This document shows positions 17,721 to 27,706 of a stretch of DNA of 64,000 bases, piece by piece. A program made the translations under genes and the position numbers. How positions within the stretch are numbered: position 1 is the stretch's first letter; every line of letters starts with the position of its first letter. This stretch comes from Opitutaceae bacterium TAV5 (GTDB lineage Bacteria > Verrucomicrobiota > Verrucomicrobiia > Opitutales > Opitutaceae). The stretch is taken from the NCBI GenBank assembly GCA_000242935.3, contig CP007054.1, positions 1 through 64,000 on the forward strand. The letters run 5' to 3'. Under the pieces are notes generated by a model. That model saw only the letters and a program-made list of their open reading frames with translations. It did no database searches and was not told the origin of the DNA.

Positions 17721-18614
17721 TCACGGATGATGAATATCTTTCCATATTTTTGCCACATCGGGGTTTGGTAGCCAAACCGTAAGTGCCGGCTGTAATAGCA
17801 GGTCATTTTCCTCAACGGGAGTTAGCAACTCGGCATCGAAAAATAGGGGATTTTGCGTTTTGGTCGTAAGCACCGTATCAAAAAATGTCTGTGTAAATCT
17901 CTCCAAAGTCCGACTTCGCATGTGTCCGGTATTTTTGAGGCTCAACCAAATCCACGGTGCGTCTTTCCGTCGCCCCTGCTGGAAGTAAGCGAACGTTGGC
18001 CCATATCGCTCGCTATCGAACTCACCACAGGCCACAATGCCAGGCGGCCCATTTCCCGCCTCTCCGGGTGATGGCCAGAATGAGGCCGACTGGGCTGACC
18101 ATGCCAGAACGCGCTCAGGTTGCCACCGGACAAAATGACTGATGAACATTGCGCCACCCGAGAACCCAAATAGCAACAACTTCGGTTCACCGTTTTGTGA
18201 GGAGCCGATGCTACTATTGTTGGTGCGTCTTGACGGCTCCGCCTCGTAAATCTCGGCGATTCCTTGCAGTAGTATCTTCCCTGCCCCTTGCTCTGCATAA
18301 TAATATCCCTTGCCCGGCCTAGCATACAATTTTTCCATAGGTGACGAAAATGATAGGGCGACCAACCCCAGATCATGCGCCCGCGCAAATTCCACCCACG
18401 GTTTTTCGCTCACCAAGCCCATGCCTGAACCATTCATGCCAGGACAAAGTACCACTACGCCATTCTTGGCAGGCAAGGTGTCCTCATACCACAAGGCCGC
18501 TCGGGTCATGTGGGAGTCAGGTTTCAAATTCGGTAACTGCCACTCTTTTACCTCAGCGAATGCGGGTATAACGAAAGCAAAAAGCAGAAATAGTTGTTTA
18601 GTAATAGTTTGCAT
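17721..18614 (-). CDS. Secreted alpha/beta hydrolase
   Basis: The ATG at 18614 gives a clean signal peptide (MQTITKQLFLLFAFVIPAFA), so it is preferred over the upstream ATG at 18677. The mature protein has a GFSGG elbow in 'LLLFGFSGGAMFISH', a 'GEFDSE' acid loop and a 'NTGHMRS' His motif, which completes a Ser-Asp-His triad pattern. The layout resembles its neighbour at 16642-17652, so the pair may be an old duplication. Probably an esterase acting in the periplasm or outside. Confidence 0.7.
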   Translation of the reverse strand: MQTITKQLFLLFAFVIPAFAEVKEWQLPNLKPDSHMTRAALWYEDTLPAKNGVVVLCPGMNGSGMGLVSEKPWVEFARAHDLGLVALSFSSPMEKLYARPGKGYYYAEQGAGKILLQGIAEIYEAEPSRRTNNSSIGSSQNGEPKLLLFGFSGGAMFISHFVRWQPERVLAWSAQSASFWPSPGEAGNGPPGIVACGEFDSERYGPTFAYFQQGRRKDAPWIWLSLKNTGHMRSRTLERFTQTFFDTVLTTKTQNPLFFDAELLTPVEENDLLLQPALTVWLPNPDVAKIWKDIHHP

Positions 18615-18749
18615 AAATAGTAACGCGATGCCATGATATGCAACAGAATCCATTCGATCTACTGACAATTTGATCATTCATATTTTTCCCGTGATTCCAA
18701 TCCTAGAATTGACCTGTCTGCTTCCTTGAAGCAGATTTTTCACGCTTCC

Positions 18750-19295
18750 ATGTCCGTTCCGAAACCAGAAGACCACGATGGGACAATGATAACTTCCTCC
18801 GAGCCCGGTAATCAGCCACGCGGTTCCGAATGCCATATTGCCAAGCTGTTTCCTCGGATCATTTCTGCCCTTTGCAGATTCGGACTAGCCGGTGTTTTCC
18901 TCTGGTCAGGCTTCGCCAAGGTCAGCGAACCTGCGGCGTTTCTCGCCAGTATCGAAGGGTTCCGGATATTGCCCTATCACTGGGCCTGGCTGACCTCGCT
19001 CCTCCTGCCGTGGCTGGAAATCACCACGGCGCTTGCACTTCTTGCCGGACGAAGCTGGACGCGGGCCGGAGCGCTTCTGGCAGCACTCATGCTGCTCGGC
19101 TTCATGGTGGCAGTCGGTTCTGCGTGGATACGCGGCCTTGAAATAAACTGCGGGTGTTTCGGCCAGTCTGACGACCCCACCAGCTATCCGTGGATTCTAT
19201 CCCGTAATTTTCTCCTGCTCACAGCAGGATTGCTTGTATTTGCGGGTACCGAATTCAGTCCGAAGGAGAAACAGAATGAAATGCAAAATCCGTAG
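18750..19295 (+). CDS. MauE/DoxX-like redox membrane protein
   Basis: A 181-aa protein with four membrane segments from about residue 40 on. The motif GLEINCGCFG (about residues 130-139) is the CxC site of MauE-type proteins, which help form disulfides in periplasmic proteins. FLWSGFAKVSEP after the first helix is also typical. The frame is open from a TTG at 18726. It is transcribed away from the hydrolases, heads a plus-strand unit to 23508, and could serve the Cys-rich secreted proteins nearby. Confidence 0.8.
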   Translation: MSVPKPEDHDGTMITSSEPGNQPRGSECHIAKLFPRIISALCRFGLAGVFLWSGFAKVSEPAAFLASIEGFRILPYHWAWLTSLLLPWLEITTALALLAGRSWTRAGALLAALMLLGFMVAVGSAWIRGLEINCGCFGQSDDPTSYPWILSRNFLLLTAGLLVFAGTEFSPKEKQNEMQNP

Positions 19296-19377
19296 GTTTC
19301 GATTCAGGATTACCTTGCCGGGATACCGCTTCCCCGATGATATCAACACGCTTTTTCCAACCGGAAACTGATTTTTC

Positions 19378-19758
19378 ATGAATGCCAACCCGCGCTCCAA
19401 ATTGTTCAAGCTCTGGATTCCTTTCGGGATTCTGCTGCTGGTCGCCATCTGTTTTTTTGCATGGCATGCGTTTGCTCCGTCCCTGCCCCCCTTACCCGTG
19501 GAAACCTATGTTTCGCGTGCTCGCGGGTTGGCGGGCAACCGTTACGAGCTGCGTGGACGTATCGAAAGGCAACTCGAAGCCATGCCTGATGGCGGCCGCA
19601 TCATCCTCGTCCGTGATCTCGCGACACACCGTGCCCTGCCATTCCTTGACGCGGGAAAATCCCCCGGTTTTTACCCTGAACCTGGACAGTTGTATGCTCT
19701 CTCTGTCGAGGTCGATACTGACGGTATTCTTAATCTGACCGGCTTTCGCAAACTCTGA
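19378..19758 (+). CDS. Membrane-anchored hypothetical protein, 126 aa
   Basis: A short basic N-terminus, one membrane segment (about residues 12-32) and a small periplasmic beta-rich domain. No family recognised. It lies between the MauE-like gene and the 645-aa gene on the same strand, with gaps of 82 and 12 bp, so it is probably part of that operon. Confidence 0.6.
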   Translation: MNANPRSKLFKLWIPFGILLLVAICFFAWHAFAPSLPPLPVETYVSRARGLAGNRYELRGRIERQLEAMPDGGRIILVRDLATHRALPFLDAGKSPGFYPEPGQLYALSVEVDTDGILNLTGFRKL

Positions 19759-19770
19759 ATTTTTCATACC

Positions 19771-21708
19771 ATGAGTCCTCATTCCGTTATCGAGACAGCA
19801 AGACGCTCTTTGATCTGCGTATCGTTCATCGTTCTTGCAATCAGCCCTCTCTCGGGTCAAAATGAACCCTCTTCCGGACTATCACCTGCACCCGACGAAG
19901 CCAACAATGCCGGAACACGTGCATCCCGCAGGAGTGAGCCTCCATCACCTTCGTCAGGTTCTCCTGGAGGCATCAAACTGCTTGAGGCATACGATCCCAC
20001 GACCGGCAACTTCACTTGGCAGGGACGTTCGTTTTCCATCGGTGATACCAAGGCTGCACAATCCCGCTTCGAACGCTTCCTAACCACTCCGCCTGCCGAT
20101 GGCGAAGCCGATCTTGTCTACAACAAGACACTGGAGGAGATCACGCTGACTCTCCAAGGACGTAAGGGGGGCACACTTGACCAGCGTGTGGCCCAAGGCT
20201 GGCGGTTGCTCTACCGTGCAGCCGACTACGAAGGCGATTCCCGTCTATGCGAAACGTTGGGAAATATTCTCATTTCCCACTGGCAAACGAATGAACGTAT
20301 CCGCGACATTTTGCAAGAAAACCGACAACTTGAAAAGAAACGTGAGGCGGCTGAAGCCAATATCACTCGCACCCGGGATTGGGATCGCAATGTGGTGCTC
20401 GACAACATTCGCAACAACACCTCCGCCTCCGGCACACCGCCTCAACGCGACTACGCAGCCGATCCTTTTCAGAAGCGGCTGGAAGAGGCCGAACGTAACA
20501 TTGATGAAAATCGAAAGCTCGAAACCACTTCCCGGCTCAACCAGAAACTCGAATTCCAAGGGATGATTTTCCAGTTCTTCGCCCAGCGGCGGTTCCAGCA
20601 TGTTCTCATCGCACTGGATTTTTATCGTTACCTTTTTCCGGGGGAACAGGGAGATCTTGAAGCCGCCGAAGGTATGAAGCGTCAGCTTCTGGGCAACATG
20701 GATGTGCGGATCACGACCTCTGCTGTCGAGGCAATGACCCGGGAAGCGATACGTGAGGTCGAAGTCGGTGCACAGTCAGTCAACCATCTCTTAGAGCGAG
20801 GCCAGACTTGGGGGGCTATGCAACGACTCTCGGAAGTATTTCATCTCGGCGAGTTTTTGCCTGTCGTAAAAACATTCCCGCTCGAACAGAAGGAAAAGGT
20901 CAGTGATGCCGCAGGTATTCTTGCCCGCCTGAATACCGCCCTTGAAGCAAAAGATCTCGAACAGGCCGAACTGCTTCTTGCTGAAGCCGCGAAGCAATTG
21001 CCCGATTTCGATTCTGTAAAACCGCGTGCTTTTATTATCACTACAAAACAGGCCAGTAACCTCGCCCTGCAAAAGGCCGCGATGGCGGCCAAACAGGGTA
21101 ACAACCAAGATGCCGAAGCGGCGCTGCGGCAGGCAATGGAAGTATGGCCTGCCAATCCGGGAATCGCCCGTTTTTCCAACTTGCTGGAAACTCGCTCTGA
21201 CGCGCAGACGATGGCATCGGTGGATTTCGACCGCCTGCTGGCTGCAAGCGAGTACCGCGCCATTTTTAATGACCGGTTCCGCTTTGCCGCCGCGCTTCAT
21301 AATGACGAGACCCGGAATAAACAGTTTCTTGATGTCATGCGTCGTCTGGAAATGGTGGAGACTGCCATTGCCCAAGCGTCCGAACTGGAGCGCACACGCA
21401 ATACGGCCGGCGCGTGGGAAGTGATCGAACGAGCTTGGAAGTCCAATCCCGATGACCTACGCATCAACAAGGCTCGTGGGGAACTTGCCGTGAAGGCTTC
21501 AGCTTTTGCATCGCTTATTTCCAAGGCGGAAAGCGACGAGCAACAAGGGCAACTGGCCAACGCGCTGCTTGCCTACCTCGATGCTCGGGAAAAGTATCCG
21601 GCCAGCTTTTTTGCTGACGAGGGCATCGCCCGTCTCTGCAAGGAGATCCTTCGTCGCAAGGCAGGTGCAAATGCACAGTCCAAGGATGATGTCGCGGCAT
21701 CATTGTAA
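19771..21708 (+). CDS. Exported helical TPR-like protein, 645 aa
   Basis: Residues 1-29 form a signal peptide ending near SPLSGQ. The rest is mainly helical and Ala/Glu/Leu/Arg-rich, with a coiled-coil-like stretch near 190-215 and TPR-like units in the C-terminal half (for example 'AEAALRQAMEVWPANPG' and 'ALLAYLDAREKYPASFFADEG'). It would act as a periplasmic scaffold. It is followed by the ABC transporter gene 111 bp later. The exact family is not recognised. Confidence 0.65.
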   Translation: MSPHSVIETARRSLICVSFIVLAISPLSGQNEPSSGLSPAPDEANNAGTRASRRSEPPSPSSGSPGGIKLLEAYDPTTGNFTWQGRSFSIGDTKAAQSRFERFLTTPPADGEADLVYNKTLEEITLTLQGRKGGTLDQRVAQGWRLLYRAADYEGDSRLCETLGNILISHWQTNERIRDILQENRQLEKKREAAEANITRTRDWDRNVVLDNIRNNTSASGTPPQRDYAADPFQKRLEEAERNIDENRKLETTSRLNQKLEFQGMIFQFFAQRRFQHVLIALDFYRYLFPGEQGDLEAAEGMKRQLLGNMDVRITTSAVEAMTREAIREVEVGAQSVNHLLERGQTWGAMQRLSEVFHLGEFLPVVKTFPLEQKEKVSDAAGILARLNTALEAKDLEQAELLLAEAAKQLPDFDSVKPRAFIITTKQASNLALQKAAMAAKQGNNQDAEAALRQAMEVWPANPGIARFSNLLETRSDAQTMASVDFDRLLAASEYRAIFNDRFRFAAALHNDETRNKQFLDVMRRLEMVETAIAQASELERTRNTAGAWEVIERAWKSNPDDLRINKARGELAVKASAFASLISKAESDEQQGQLANALLAYLDAREKYPASFFADEGIARLCKEILRRKAGANAQSKDDVAASL

Positions 21709-21819
21709 ATCCGGCACCCATGTCTGTCTGACCCTGAGCCGACACCGCATAGCCAGCAAGGTGTCTGCATGCATCACTTCAATCACTTACGCAAACAGCG
21801 TTTCCAGCCACTCTTTGTT

Positions 21820-23508
21820 ATGCTCTCCGCACGCAGCCTCACCGTCACTGCCCCCGGCAATACTTCCCGCATTCTGTTGCGGAACATCAACGCCGATTTT
21901 GCACCTGACGGGCTGCATGCCATTATCGGCCCATCCGGTTGCGGGAAGACCACGCTGGTCAAGGCGTTGTTAGGCATTTTCCCAAGTACGGATGGACTGG
22001 TGAGCTTTGAAGACCATCCGGTAAACACCAACGATGATCTTGTTGGTCGTATTGGTTTCGCCCCACAGTTCAGCATCGCCAATCCACGCCTTACCGTAGC
22101 GGAAACCCTCGCAGGTACACTCGATCTTTTTGTCACCAATGGCCGCCTGAAAAAGGAGCGGCGCGAGGCAATCTTGGAAACCACGGGACTCATGTCGGTG
22201 CGGGACACGCTCGCCGGAGATCTGTCAGGCGGTCAGCTTCGCCGTCTCGGTCTCGCTCTTGAGCTTGTCAATAATCCTTCATGGCTTGTGTGTGACGAAG
22301 TCACGTCCGGTCTCGACCCGAAATCGGAGGATCATATCCTGTCTGTACTGCGAACCCTTGCCGACCACGATGGCAAAACCTTCCTCTGCATCATCCATAA
22401 TCTTTCGAAACTGCCGCTCTTTGACCGGATCACGACTCTCTTTCAGGGGGAGGTTGTTTTTCAGGGAGACTTCAATGGATTCTTGCAACACTTCGAGATA
22501 ACGGACCCCCTGCATCTTTATGACAGGCTGAATGCCCAACCGGTAGAATACTGGCGGGAAAAATGGCGTGGCGAAACGGGGGGGGCATCGGTACAAGCTC
22601 ACACACTTCATCGCCCGGACGTGGACTCCGCAGCGTGGCAAAGGGTATCTAGTCGTCCAGGACTGATTTCGCAGATCTTGACTTTACTCTCCCGGCGCTG
22701 GCGGTTGTTTTGCCGGGATCGGGGTGCGCTCGGCCTGCTCGCCGGCATCACCTTTGGGTTTCCCGTGCTGGTGGCGATTTTTTCGCTCGGAGGCTTGCCG
22801 CAGATCAACGGACTCATCTTGGACTCACTTGGCAGTTTTATTGAGGGTTTGCAGGAAAACCTTCGTTACCAGCGGGAGGCTGCACAGGCGGCCAATCTCG
22901 TCGTCGGCCTGATCCTGTTTCAGGTAATCCTTCTCGGCTTGACAGGAGCCAACAACGGCGCTCGCGAAATCGCATCGGAGCGTCGGGTTTTTGAAAAGGA
23001 GCGTATGAACGGCCTGCGCCCGGCAGCTTATGCTTGGTCAAAGGTAATCTTTTTTTCGCTACTAGCCGCGGCCCAAGGTTTGTGGATGGCGGCATTCGTG
23101 AAGGGTGTGTGTCGGTTCCCGGGGGATTGGTCCGTCCAGCTCGTGATTCTCGCTGCGTCATGTATTTCCATGACACTGGTAAGCCTGGCGATTTCGGCCA
23201 TGTCACACTCAGCAGAAAAAGCCTCGTTTGTCTCGGTGTTTCTTGTCGGCCTGCAACTCCCGCTTTCAGGCGTCGTCTTGGCATTACCCTCTTATCTACT
23301 CTGGGTTTGCCGTCCTTTTATCAACGCCTTTTGGGCATGGGCCGGTTACCTCAACGCTATGAACCACACTCGTTTTTACGACGCATTCAGACTCAATAAT
23401 GACCGCTGGCTTCCTGGGTCAGGGTTTGCACTATCCATGCTTGGTGTCCAGGCCATCGCCGCCGTTGCTATTCTGTTCTACGGCTGTCGCGCTCGCCGAA
23501 TCTGCTAG
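21820..23508 (+). CDS. ABC exporter, ATPase fused to ABC2 permease
   Basis: A 562-aa half-transporter of the ABCG-like type. The nucleotide-binding domain comes first: Walker A GPSGCGKTT (37-45), signature LSGGQLRRLG and Walker B WLVCDEVTSGLD. It is followed by an ABC-2 type permease with about six membrane segments (from about residue 280). ATG 21820 starts exactly at the domain; ATG 21769 would add 17 residues. It could export a peptide, lipid or glycan. As the last gene after MauE and the TPR-like protein, it is a candidate exporter for products of this region. Confidence 0.85.
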   Translation: MLSARSLTVTAPGNTSRILLRNINADFAPDGLHAIIGPSGCGKTTLVKALLGIFPSTDGLVSFEDHPVNTNDDLVGRIGFAPQFSIANPRLTVAETLAGTLDLFVTNGRLKKERREAILETTGLMSVRDTLAGDLSGGQLRRLGLALELVNNPSWLVCDEVTSGLDPKSEDHILSVLRTLADHDGKTFLCIIHNLSKLPLFDRITTLFQGEVVFQGDFNGFLQHFEITDPLHLYDRLNAQPVEYWREKWRGETGGASVQAHTLHRPDVDSAAWQRVSSRPGLISQILTLLSRRWRLFCRDRGALGLLAGITFGFPVLVAIFSLGGLPQINGLILDSLGSFIEGLQENLRYQREAAQAANLVVGLILFQVILLGLTGANNGAREIASERRVFEKERMNGLRPAAYAWSKVIFFSLLAAAQGLWMAAFVKGVCRFPGDWSVQLVILAASCISMTLVSLAISAMSHSAEKASFVSVFLVGLQLPLSGVVLALPSYLLWVCRPFINAFWAWAGYLNAMNHTRFYDAFRLNNDRWLPGSGFALSMLGVQAIAAVAILFYGCRARRIC

Positions 23509-23813
23509 GGCCGTATCTTGTTAATGGATACGGACTATTAGGGGAAACAAGTAAGGAACAGGATAGGGGATGCGCAGGAAGAAGAAGATATGGGACGGGC
23601 ATCCGATATCCCCAGCGATTCTCTGAGTGATCACTCATGTGCCGAAATAGTGGATACAGAAGAGTTCAAGGTTTTTTACTGCTACGAACAAAACTACCTC
23701 GCTTCATTTTCACACAACTTCACGCAGTATCGGATTCAGAGAGGGCAATTCCCAACGTATATCCGTGAATATGCTTGCGAAAAGAAGAAATCCTGCCAAG
23801 GAAGGAGTTCCTT
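23509..23813 (+). other. Intergenic region before the second cassette
   Basis: No gene is supported. CCGTATC (23511-23517) and GATACGG (23527-23533) form a 7-bp stem right after the ABC gene, without a T run, so it is a weak terminator candidate. A 75-codon frame here (23590-23817) has no ribosome binding site or recognisable feature and overlaps the peptide start. A promoter for the cassette must lie here, but I see no clear box. Confidence 0.4.
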
Positions 23814-23993
23814 ATGAGAAATATAATTCAGCTTCGTTATCTTTTTCTTATTGCTCTGGGATTCTTTTTAGCATCCCTTACGGTTACTGCCAACGATTGT
23901 CAAACCTGCGAACAACAGACACCGGGCCAATGTGACCCGAACGATCCCAGTAATCCAGGCGACACGATACCTGAAGCCTTAATGGTCGACTAA
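23814..23993 (+). CDS. Small secreted Cys-containing peptide
   Basis: A 59-aa precursor starting at ATG 23814, with a strong AAGGAAGGAG ribosome binding site just upstream. Residues 1-26 form a signal peptide ending in VTAN. The mature part starts DCQTC, has three Cys, then a PNDPSNPGD linker and an acidic/hydrophobic tail ending ALMVD. The pattern DCxxC, CDP, NP-G linker and final Asp matches the 81-aa peptides at 12623 and 33203. It is followed by a YD-repeat-like gene 12 bp later. Function unknown. Confidence 0.75.
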   Translation: MRNIIQLRYLFLIALGFFLASLTVTANDCQTCEQQTPGQCDPNDPSNPGDTIPEALMVD

Positions 23994-24005
23994 ACTTCAA
24001 AGTCG

Positions 24006-25766
24006 ATGCAGATGAAATGGCCAATGAAACATACCATCCTGGTCATTTTGATGGTCGTTGCTTTTGGAAATCAAAAGCAGATGTATGGCCAAGCTGATTT
24101 TACGTTTCGTGTTCAACCACACGAATTAGGATCAAGCGATAAATACGGTTACGGAGTCTGGGATACAGAGATCGGAACTGTACAGATTGAAGACTTCAAT
24201 ATTCCGGTCCGGGTGTATTTTTCTACTGATCCTCGATTACCTGAAGGGTTATTAGGAAACGGATGGTCCATGCCATTGATGGAATCCCGGTTGGTTGAGC
24301 AGGGACAGAATGAACTACGCTGGCATAGGCCTGATCGTCGTATTTGGCAATTCGGAATTAAACGTGTTGGTAGGGAAGGCAATTCATCCGCGGATACAGT
24401 CACATATGAAACTACAAATTCGCGCTGGATGGCAATTCGCCAGAAAGGGACGCGAAGATATACCCTGAAGGATACTGAAACAGGTATTGAACTCATCTAT
24501 AATGAGGGGTGCTTGGAAAAATTGAATTTCCCTCGTGGGGGAAGCTATTCAATTTCGTATAATTCAGCACGAAGGCCATTACGATTAACCAGAGTTTCAA
24601 TATCAAAAGTGTTATTGGAGATACAATATGGTGGAGGGAGCGTCGCGGACAAGATAATTATAGACAGGAAATCAATCTCATTGGATTTGGCGCGACAGGA
24701 ATTGCAGAATTTTGGGACGAATCCTTTGTTGCAGTGGATTGATTATGGTAATATAAATGAAAACATATCAATTTCATATAGGCACACGGAGAAGAACGTT
24801 AATCGAATTGAATTTGGCAAGGGTCTTGATCCTTCCGTAAAAGATTATCTTGAGTGGAATGCAACCAATGGATTCATTCTTCGGGATAATAATGCATCAT
24901 ACGTTATAAAAAATGACAGTCTATCTGTTAATGGCACCTCCTTGGAAACATCCAATAAAAATGTATCAAGAAAAGAGGAGGGGACAGATAAGAAGAATGT
25001 CGGCCCTTTATTGACAAATTACAATTGGAAACCAACCAATGCTGAGATTACTCGCGTGGGTCCAAATGGGAGGAAGGAATACCACTATTATGATCAGAAT
25101 AAGGGTACTCTAACTCAAATAACACAAGACGGAATAAAGACTGTGACTACGTACCTGCTCACGCCAGGCCCGATGATGAAGAAAGTTAGGAAAGTCGAGA
25201 AGTTCGAGAACGGAAAGCTAGTTGCATTGGTGCGTAGTGCATACGATGAAACCGGGAGAAAAGTTAGAGAGATCGATGCGGCAGGAAATATTGCGGTGTG
25301 GGATTATAATCAGGCTGACGGGGCAGTTTCAAAATTTGTAAATGGAAACTTGGCTGAAATCTTGACATATAATAATAAAATGCTGATTGCACAGAAAACA
25401 TTTCGAAATGGAAAAGTAATCGAACGCATATTCAAGAGGGGCGAAAAGGGTACTATTGTTGAGAATTTTGAGGATGGAGTGATTAAGTGGAGAGAAGAGT
25501 ATAGAGAGGGAGGCACCCTAAAGCGCCGTGAACAAAATCAAGGAAACTATATAGTGGAATACGATGACAGGGGAAGGGAGTCCAGAATCATAATTAACGG
25601 AGTTCTTCAGTCAGAGAGACAGTATGATGTGTATGGCTTGTGGGAGAGAATTCTTGTGTATGATGAGGGATCTTCTGTGCCTAATCGTACATTTACTCGT
25701 GAACTTGATAAGTTTGGGAAATTGGTATCTGAAAATGTAACGGAACATCAACAAAATGACAAATAA
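24006..25766 (+). CDS. Secreted YD-repeat/RHS-like protein, 586 aa
   Basis: A signal peptide (residues 1-29) is followed by an RHS/YD-repeat-like beta-rich protein. The N-terminal block (SSDPRL-like 'STDPRLPEG', 'LGNGWSMPLMESRLVE', 'RWHRPD') is shared with the 500-aa protein at 31662-33164. YD-type turns such as 'YDETGRKVREIDAAGN' appear from about residue 415 on. It is shorter than toxic RHS proteins and has no C-terminal toxin domain that I can see. It may be a surface or shell protein for the small peptide. It overlaps the next gene by 11 bp. Confidence 0.75.
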   Translation: MQMKWPMKHTILVILMVVAFGNQKQMYGQADFTFRVQPHELGSSDKYGYGVWDTEIGTVQIEDFNIPVRVYFSTDPRLPEGLLGNGWSMPLMESRLVEQGQNELRWHRPDRRIWQFGIKRVGREGNSSADTVTYETTNSRWMAIRQKGTRRYTLKDTETGIELIYNEGCLEKLNFPRGGSYSISYNSARRPLRLTRVSISKVLLEIQYGGGSVADKIIIDRKSISLDLARQELQNFGTNPLLQWIDYGNINENISISYRHTEKNVNRIEFGKGLDPSVKDYLEWNATNGFILRDNNASYVIKNDSLSVNGTSLETSNKNVSRKEEGTDKKNVGPLLTNYNWKPTNAEITRVGPNGRKEYHYYDQNKGTLTQITQDGIKTVTTYLLTPGPMMKKVRKVEKFENGKLVALVRSAYDETGRKVREIDAAGNIAVWDYNQADGAVSKFVNGNLAEILTYNNKMLIAQKTFRNGKVIERIFKRGEKGTIVENFEDGVIKWREEYREGGTLKRREQNQGNYIVEYDDRGRESRIIINGVLQSERQYDVYGLWERILVYDEGSSVPNRTFTRELDKFGKLVSENVTEHQQNDK

Positions 25767-27003
25767 AAATGTAATAAATAGTAAGTCGCTGGCGTATTTT
25801 ATAATGGCATGTTTGGCGACCGCGGGTATAGGTGATAATGCCTATGGTTCGTGCAGTGAAACTCCGGGCCAACTGACCATTGATGTCTCGGGCGCGTCAG
25901 CATCATCAACAACAGATGATTATTATGTTGTAAATATACCGCCAGAGGGCGGCCAATCATCTACGGTTATTTTTGTTGCTGGAGGAAGTACACCTTGTCC
26001 AACTTCATCGGAAGAATGCAAATGCGAAGCACAAAACACAAGTGCCCCGCCAGAACCAGATGGTAATGTAACTTACACATTTTCAAATACCAAAGGTTCA
26101 GTGGATAGCCAGAATCCGGACACCTTAAAATGGGTGGTATCCTCTTCTGAGACTCCTGGAGAGTATTCGTTCAGAGTAACAAAGGCTTCGCAAAAATATA
26201 AATCCTGCCCCGAAGGGCATACTGGCGGTGTAACAGCACCAAAGGATAATACACAAAGCAGTGTTTTAGTAAAAGTTTTGGCCGTGAAGCTATCTTCACA
26301 GACGTATGAATCAACACCCTCTGATAGAACCCGTTCGAAATTAGGTGTCGGAGAGAAGGTGACGGTGAACATTCTTCCAAGTGGCACTTCGGGATCATGG
26401 TCTGTAAGCGGAGGGAGTAGTAATGGATCGGTGTCCCCATCATCAGGTTCAAGTACCACTTTTACTGCCCCTGTTAGCGCAGGTTCGGCAAACGTCCAAT
26501 GCAGTATCCACGGGGTAACATTAAGCAAAAGCTTTACGATTCATGAGCCTGCTTCGGTAACTGCCGCGATCACATCAACGACTTCTGTCCCTAATTTGCC
26601 AGTTCTCGGTCCTGGGGAACAAGGAGTTGGAATGAGATTGCTCTTAACGTTCCAACCAATAGACGTATCTTTTGCGAACGTCCAGTTTAGGGAGGTTTCT
26701 GGCCCAGCTACAAATATCGAGGGATACTTTATCCCCTATACAGCATCCCTTTATCATACTGCGCAGGATTGGGCAAAAATAACATCTTCCAATACTCTTG
26801 GCGATGCTGCCGGGTTTTATGGATATCCGTCACCTTGGGCGTATGGAAAATATACATGGAATATTCCTGTTCGATGGAGGGTATTGGGTGAGACTACTGA
26901 AAAAACAAATATTTCTAACTTTGTCCAAGTCTGCTCAATTGCAAATTCGACAGGAGCCTCGACAGTGGCAAAACTAGGTAATTCACATACCCGAACACCA
27001 TGA
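25756..27003 (+). CDS. Secreted Ig-like/Ser-rich protein, 415 aa
   Basis: A signal peptide (about residues 1-31) is followed by a Ser/Thr/Gly-rich beta protein. The segment near 195-265 (VGEKVTVNILPSGTSGSWSVSGG ... FTAPVSAGSANVQC) looks like a bacterial Ig-like domain. Several Cys lie near the N-terminus (CPTSSEECKCE). It is coupled to the YD gene upstream (11-bp overlap) and to the next gene (ATGA at 27000). It is likely an extracellular structural or adhesion component of the cassette. The other locus has no equivalent. Confidence 0.65.
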   Translation: MTNKNVINSKSLAYFIMACLATAGIGDNAYGSCSETPGQLTIDVSGASASSTTDDYYVVNIPPEGGQSSTVIFVAGGSTPCPTSSEECKCEAQNTSAPPEPDGNVTYTFSNTKGSVDSQNPDTLKWVVSSSETPGEYSFRVTKASQKYKSCPEGHTGGVTAPKDNTQSSVLVKVLAVKLSSQTYESTPSDRTRSKLGVGEKVTVNILPSGTSGSWSVSGGSSNGSVSPSSGSSTTFTAPVSAGSANVQCSIHGVTLSKSFTIHEPASVTAAITSTTSVPNLPVLGPGEQGVGMRLLLTFQPIDVSFANVQFREVSGPATNIEGYFIPYTASLYHTAQDWAKITSSNTLGDAAGFYGYPSPWAYGKYTWNIPVRWRVLGETTEKTNISNFVQVCSIANSTGASTVAKLGNSHTRTP

Positions 27004-27704
27004 GCAATCTAGGCAAAACCCGCATTAGTATTATCTTCTCGTTCATTTTGATCTGGGTTCAATGCCTCAAGGCATCGGATTCCTCAAGTCTCAAAAACGA
27101 TAAGCAATTGACTCCTGATAGTGTTCAAATTGAGTATACGCAATTAACTGATTCATTGGATACTATCATTCAAAAATCAGATTTGTCTTATAAAGACATT
27201 TCAGGTGTTCGGGAGAAGCTACGATTGTTTTTTGCTGTGAATGACGTTGATCATCCTGAATTGTCCGCCCAAATATTGACTAGACAATCTAAACTGACGT
27301 CAAAGTTAATTGATAGTATTGTAACATCACAGAAAGAGTCGGAATATTCTAAAGCGGTATTCCCATTGATTGGCCTATTTCTTGAGAAAATCAGAAAAGA
27401 TTATATACCAAACTATGTGGAAAAGGAGGTGTTGCTCAACGTCCCGATACCAACGGGTGTCACAGGATTTCCGGGTATGGACCCAAAGAGCATTTCAAAT
27501 CCTGTATTACGAGCCCAATATGAAACCAAGATTGCTGAAAATACGGCTAACGCATTTGCAAATACCCGACAATTTTTAATCAGAAGAGCAATTCAACAAC
27601 ATTCGTTAGAATTGAAGGCAATTCAGGGACTAGATAGGTATATTGACATCAGCAGTGACCCTTGGCGGTCTTTTCTTATTCAAAACATAATAGATATAAA
27701 GTAA
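27000..27704 (+). CDS. Exported helical hypothetical protein, 234 aa
   Basis: A signal peptide (about residues 1-26, ending CLKAS) is followed by a helical, AT-rich coded protein with no recognised domain. It is translationally coupled to the Ig-like gene (ATGA) and followed by the nine-Cys gene after 2 bp. It occurs only in this cassette. A periplasmic chaperone or assembly factor would fit its place, but that is speculative. Confidence 0.6.
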   Translation: MSNLGKTRISIIFSFILIWVQCLKASDSSSLKNDKQLTPDSVQIEYTQLTDSLDTIIQKSDLSYKDISGVREKLRLFFAVNDVDHPELSAQILTRQSKLTSKLIDSIVTSQKESEYSKAVFPLIGLFLEKIRKDYIPNYVEKEVLLNVPIPTGVTGFPGMDPKSISNPVLRAQYETKIAENTANAFANTRQFLIRRAIQQHSLELKAIQGLDRYIDISSDPWRSFLIQNIIDIK

Positions 27705-27706
27705 TT

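Noticed and set aside
23590-23817. 75-codon frame before the small peptide gene
   Set aside because: No ribosome binding site or export signal; it overlaps the clear start of the peptide gene.
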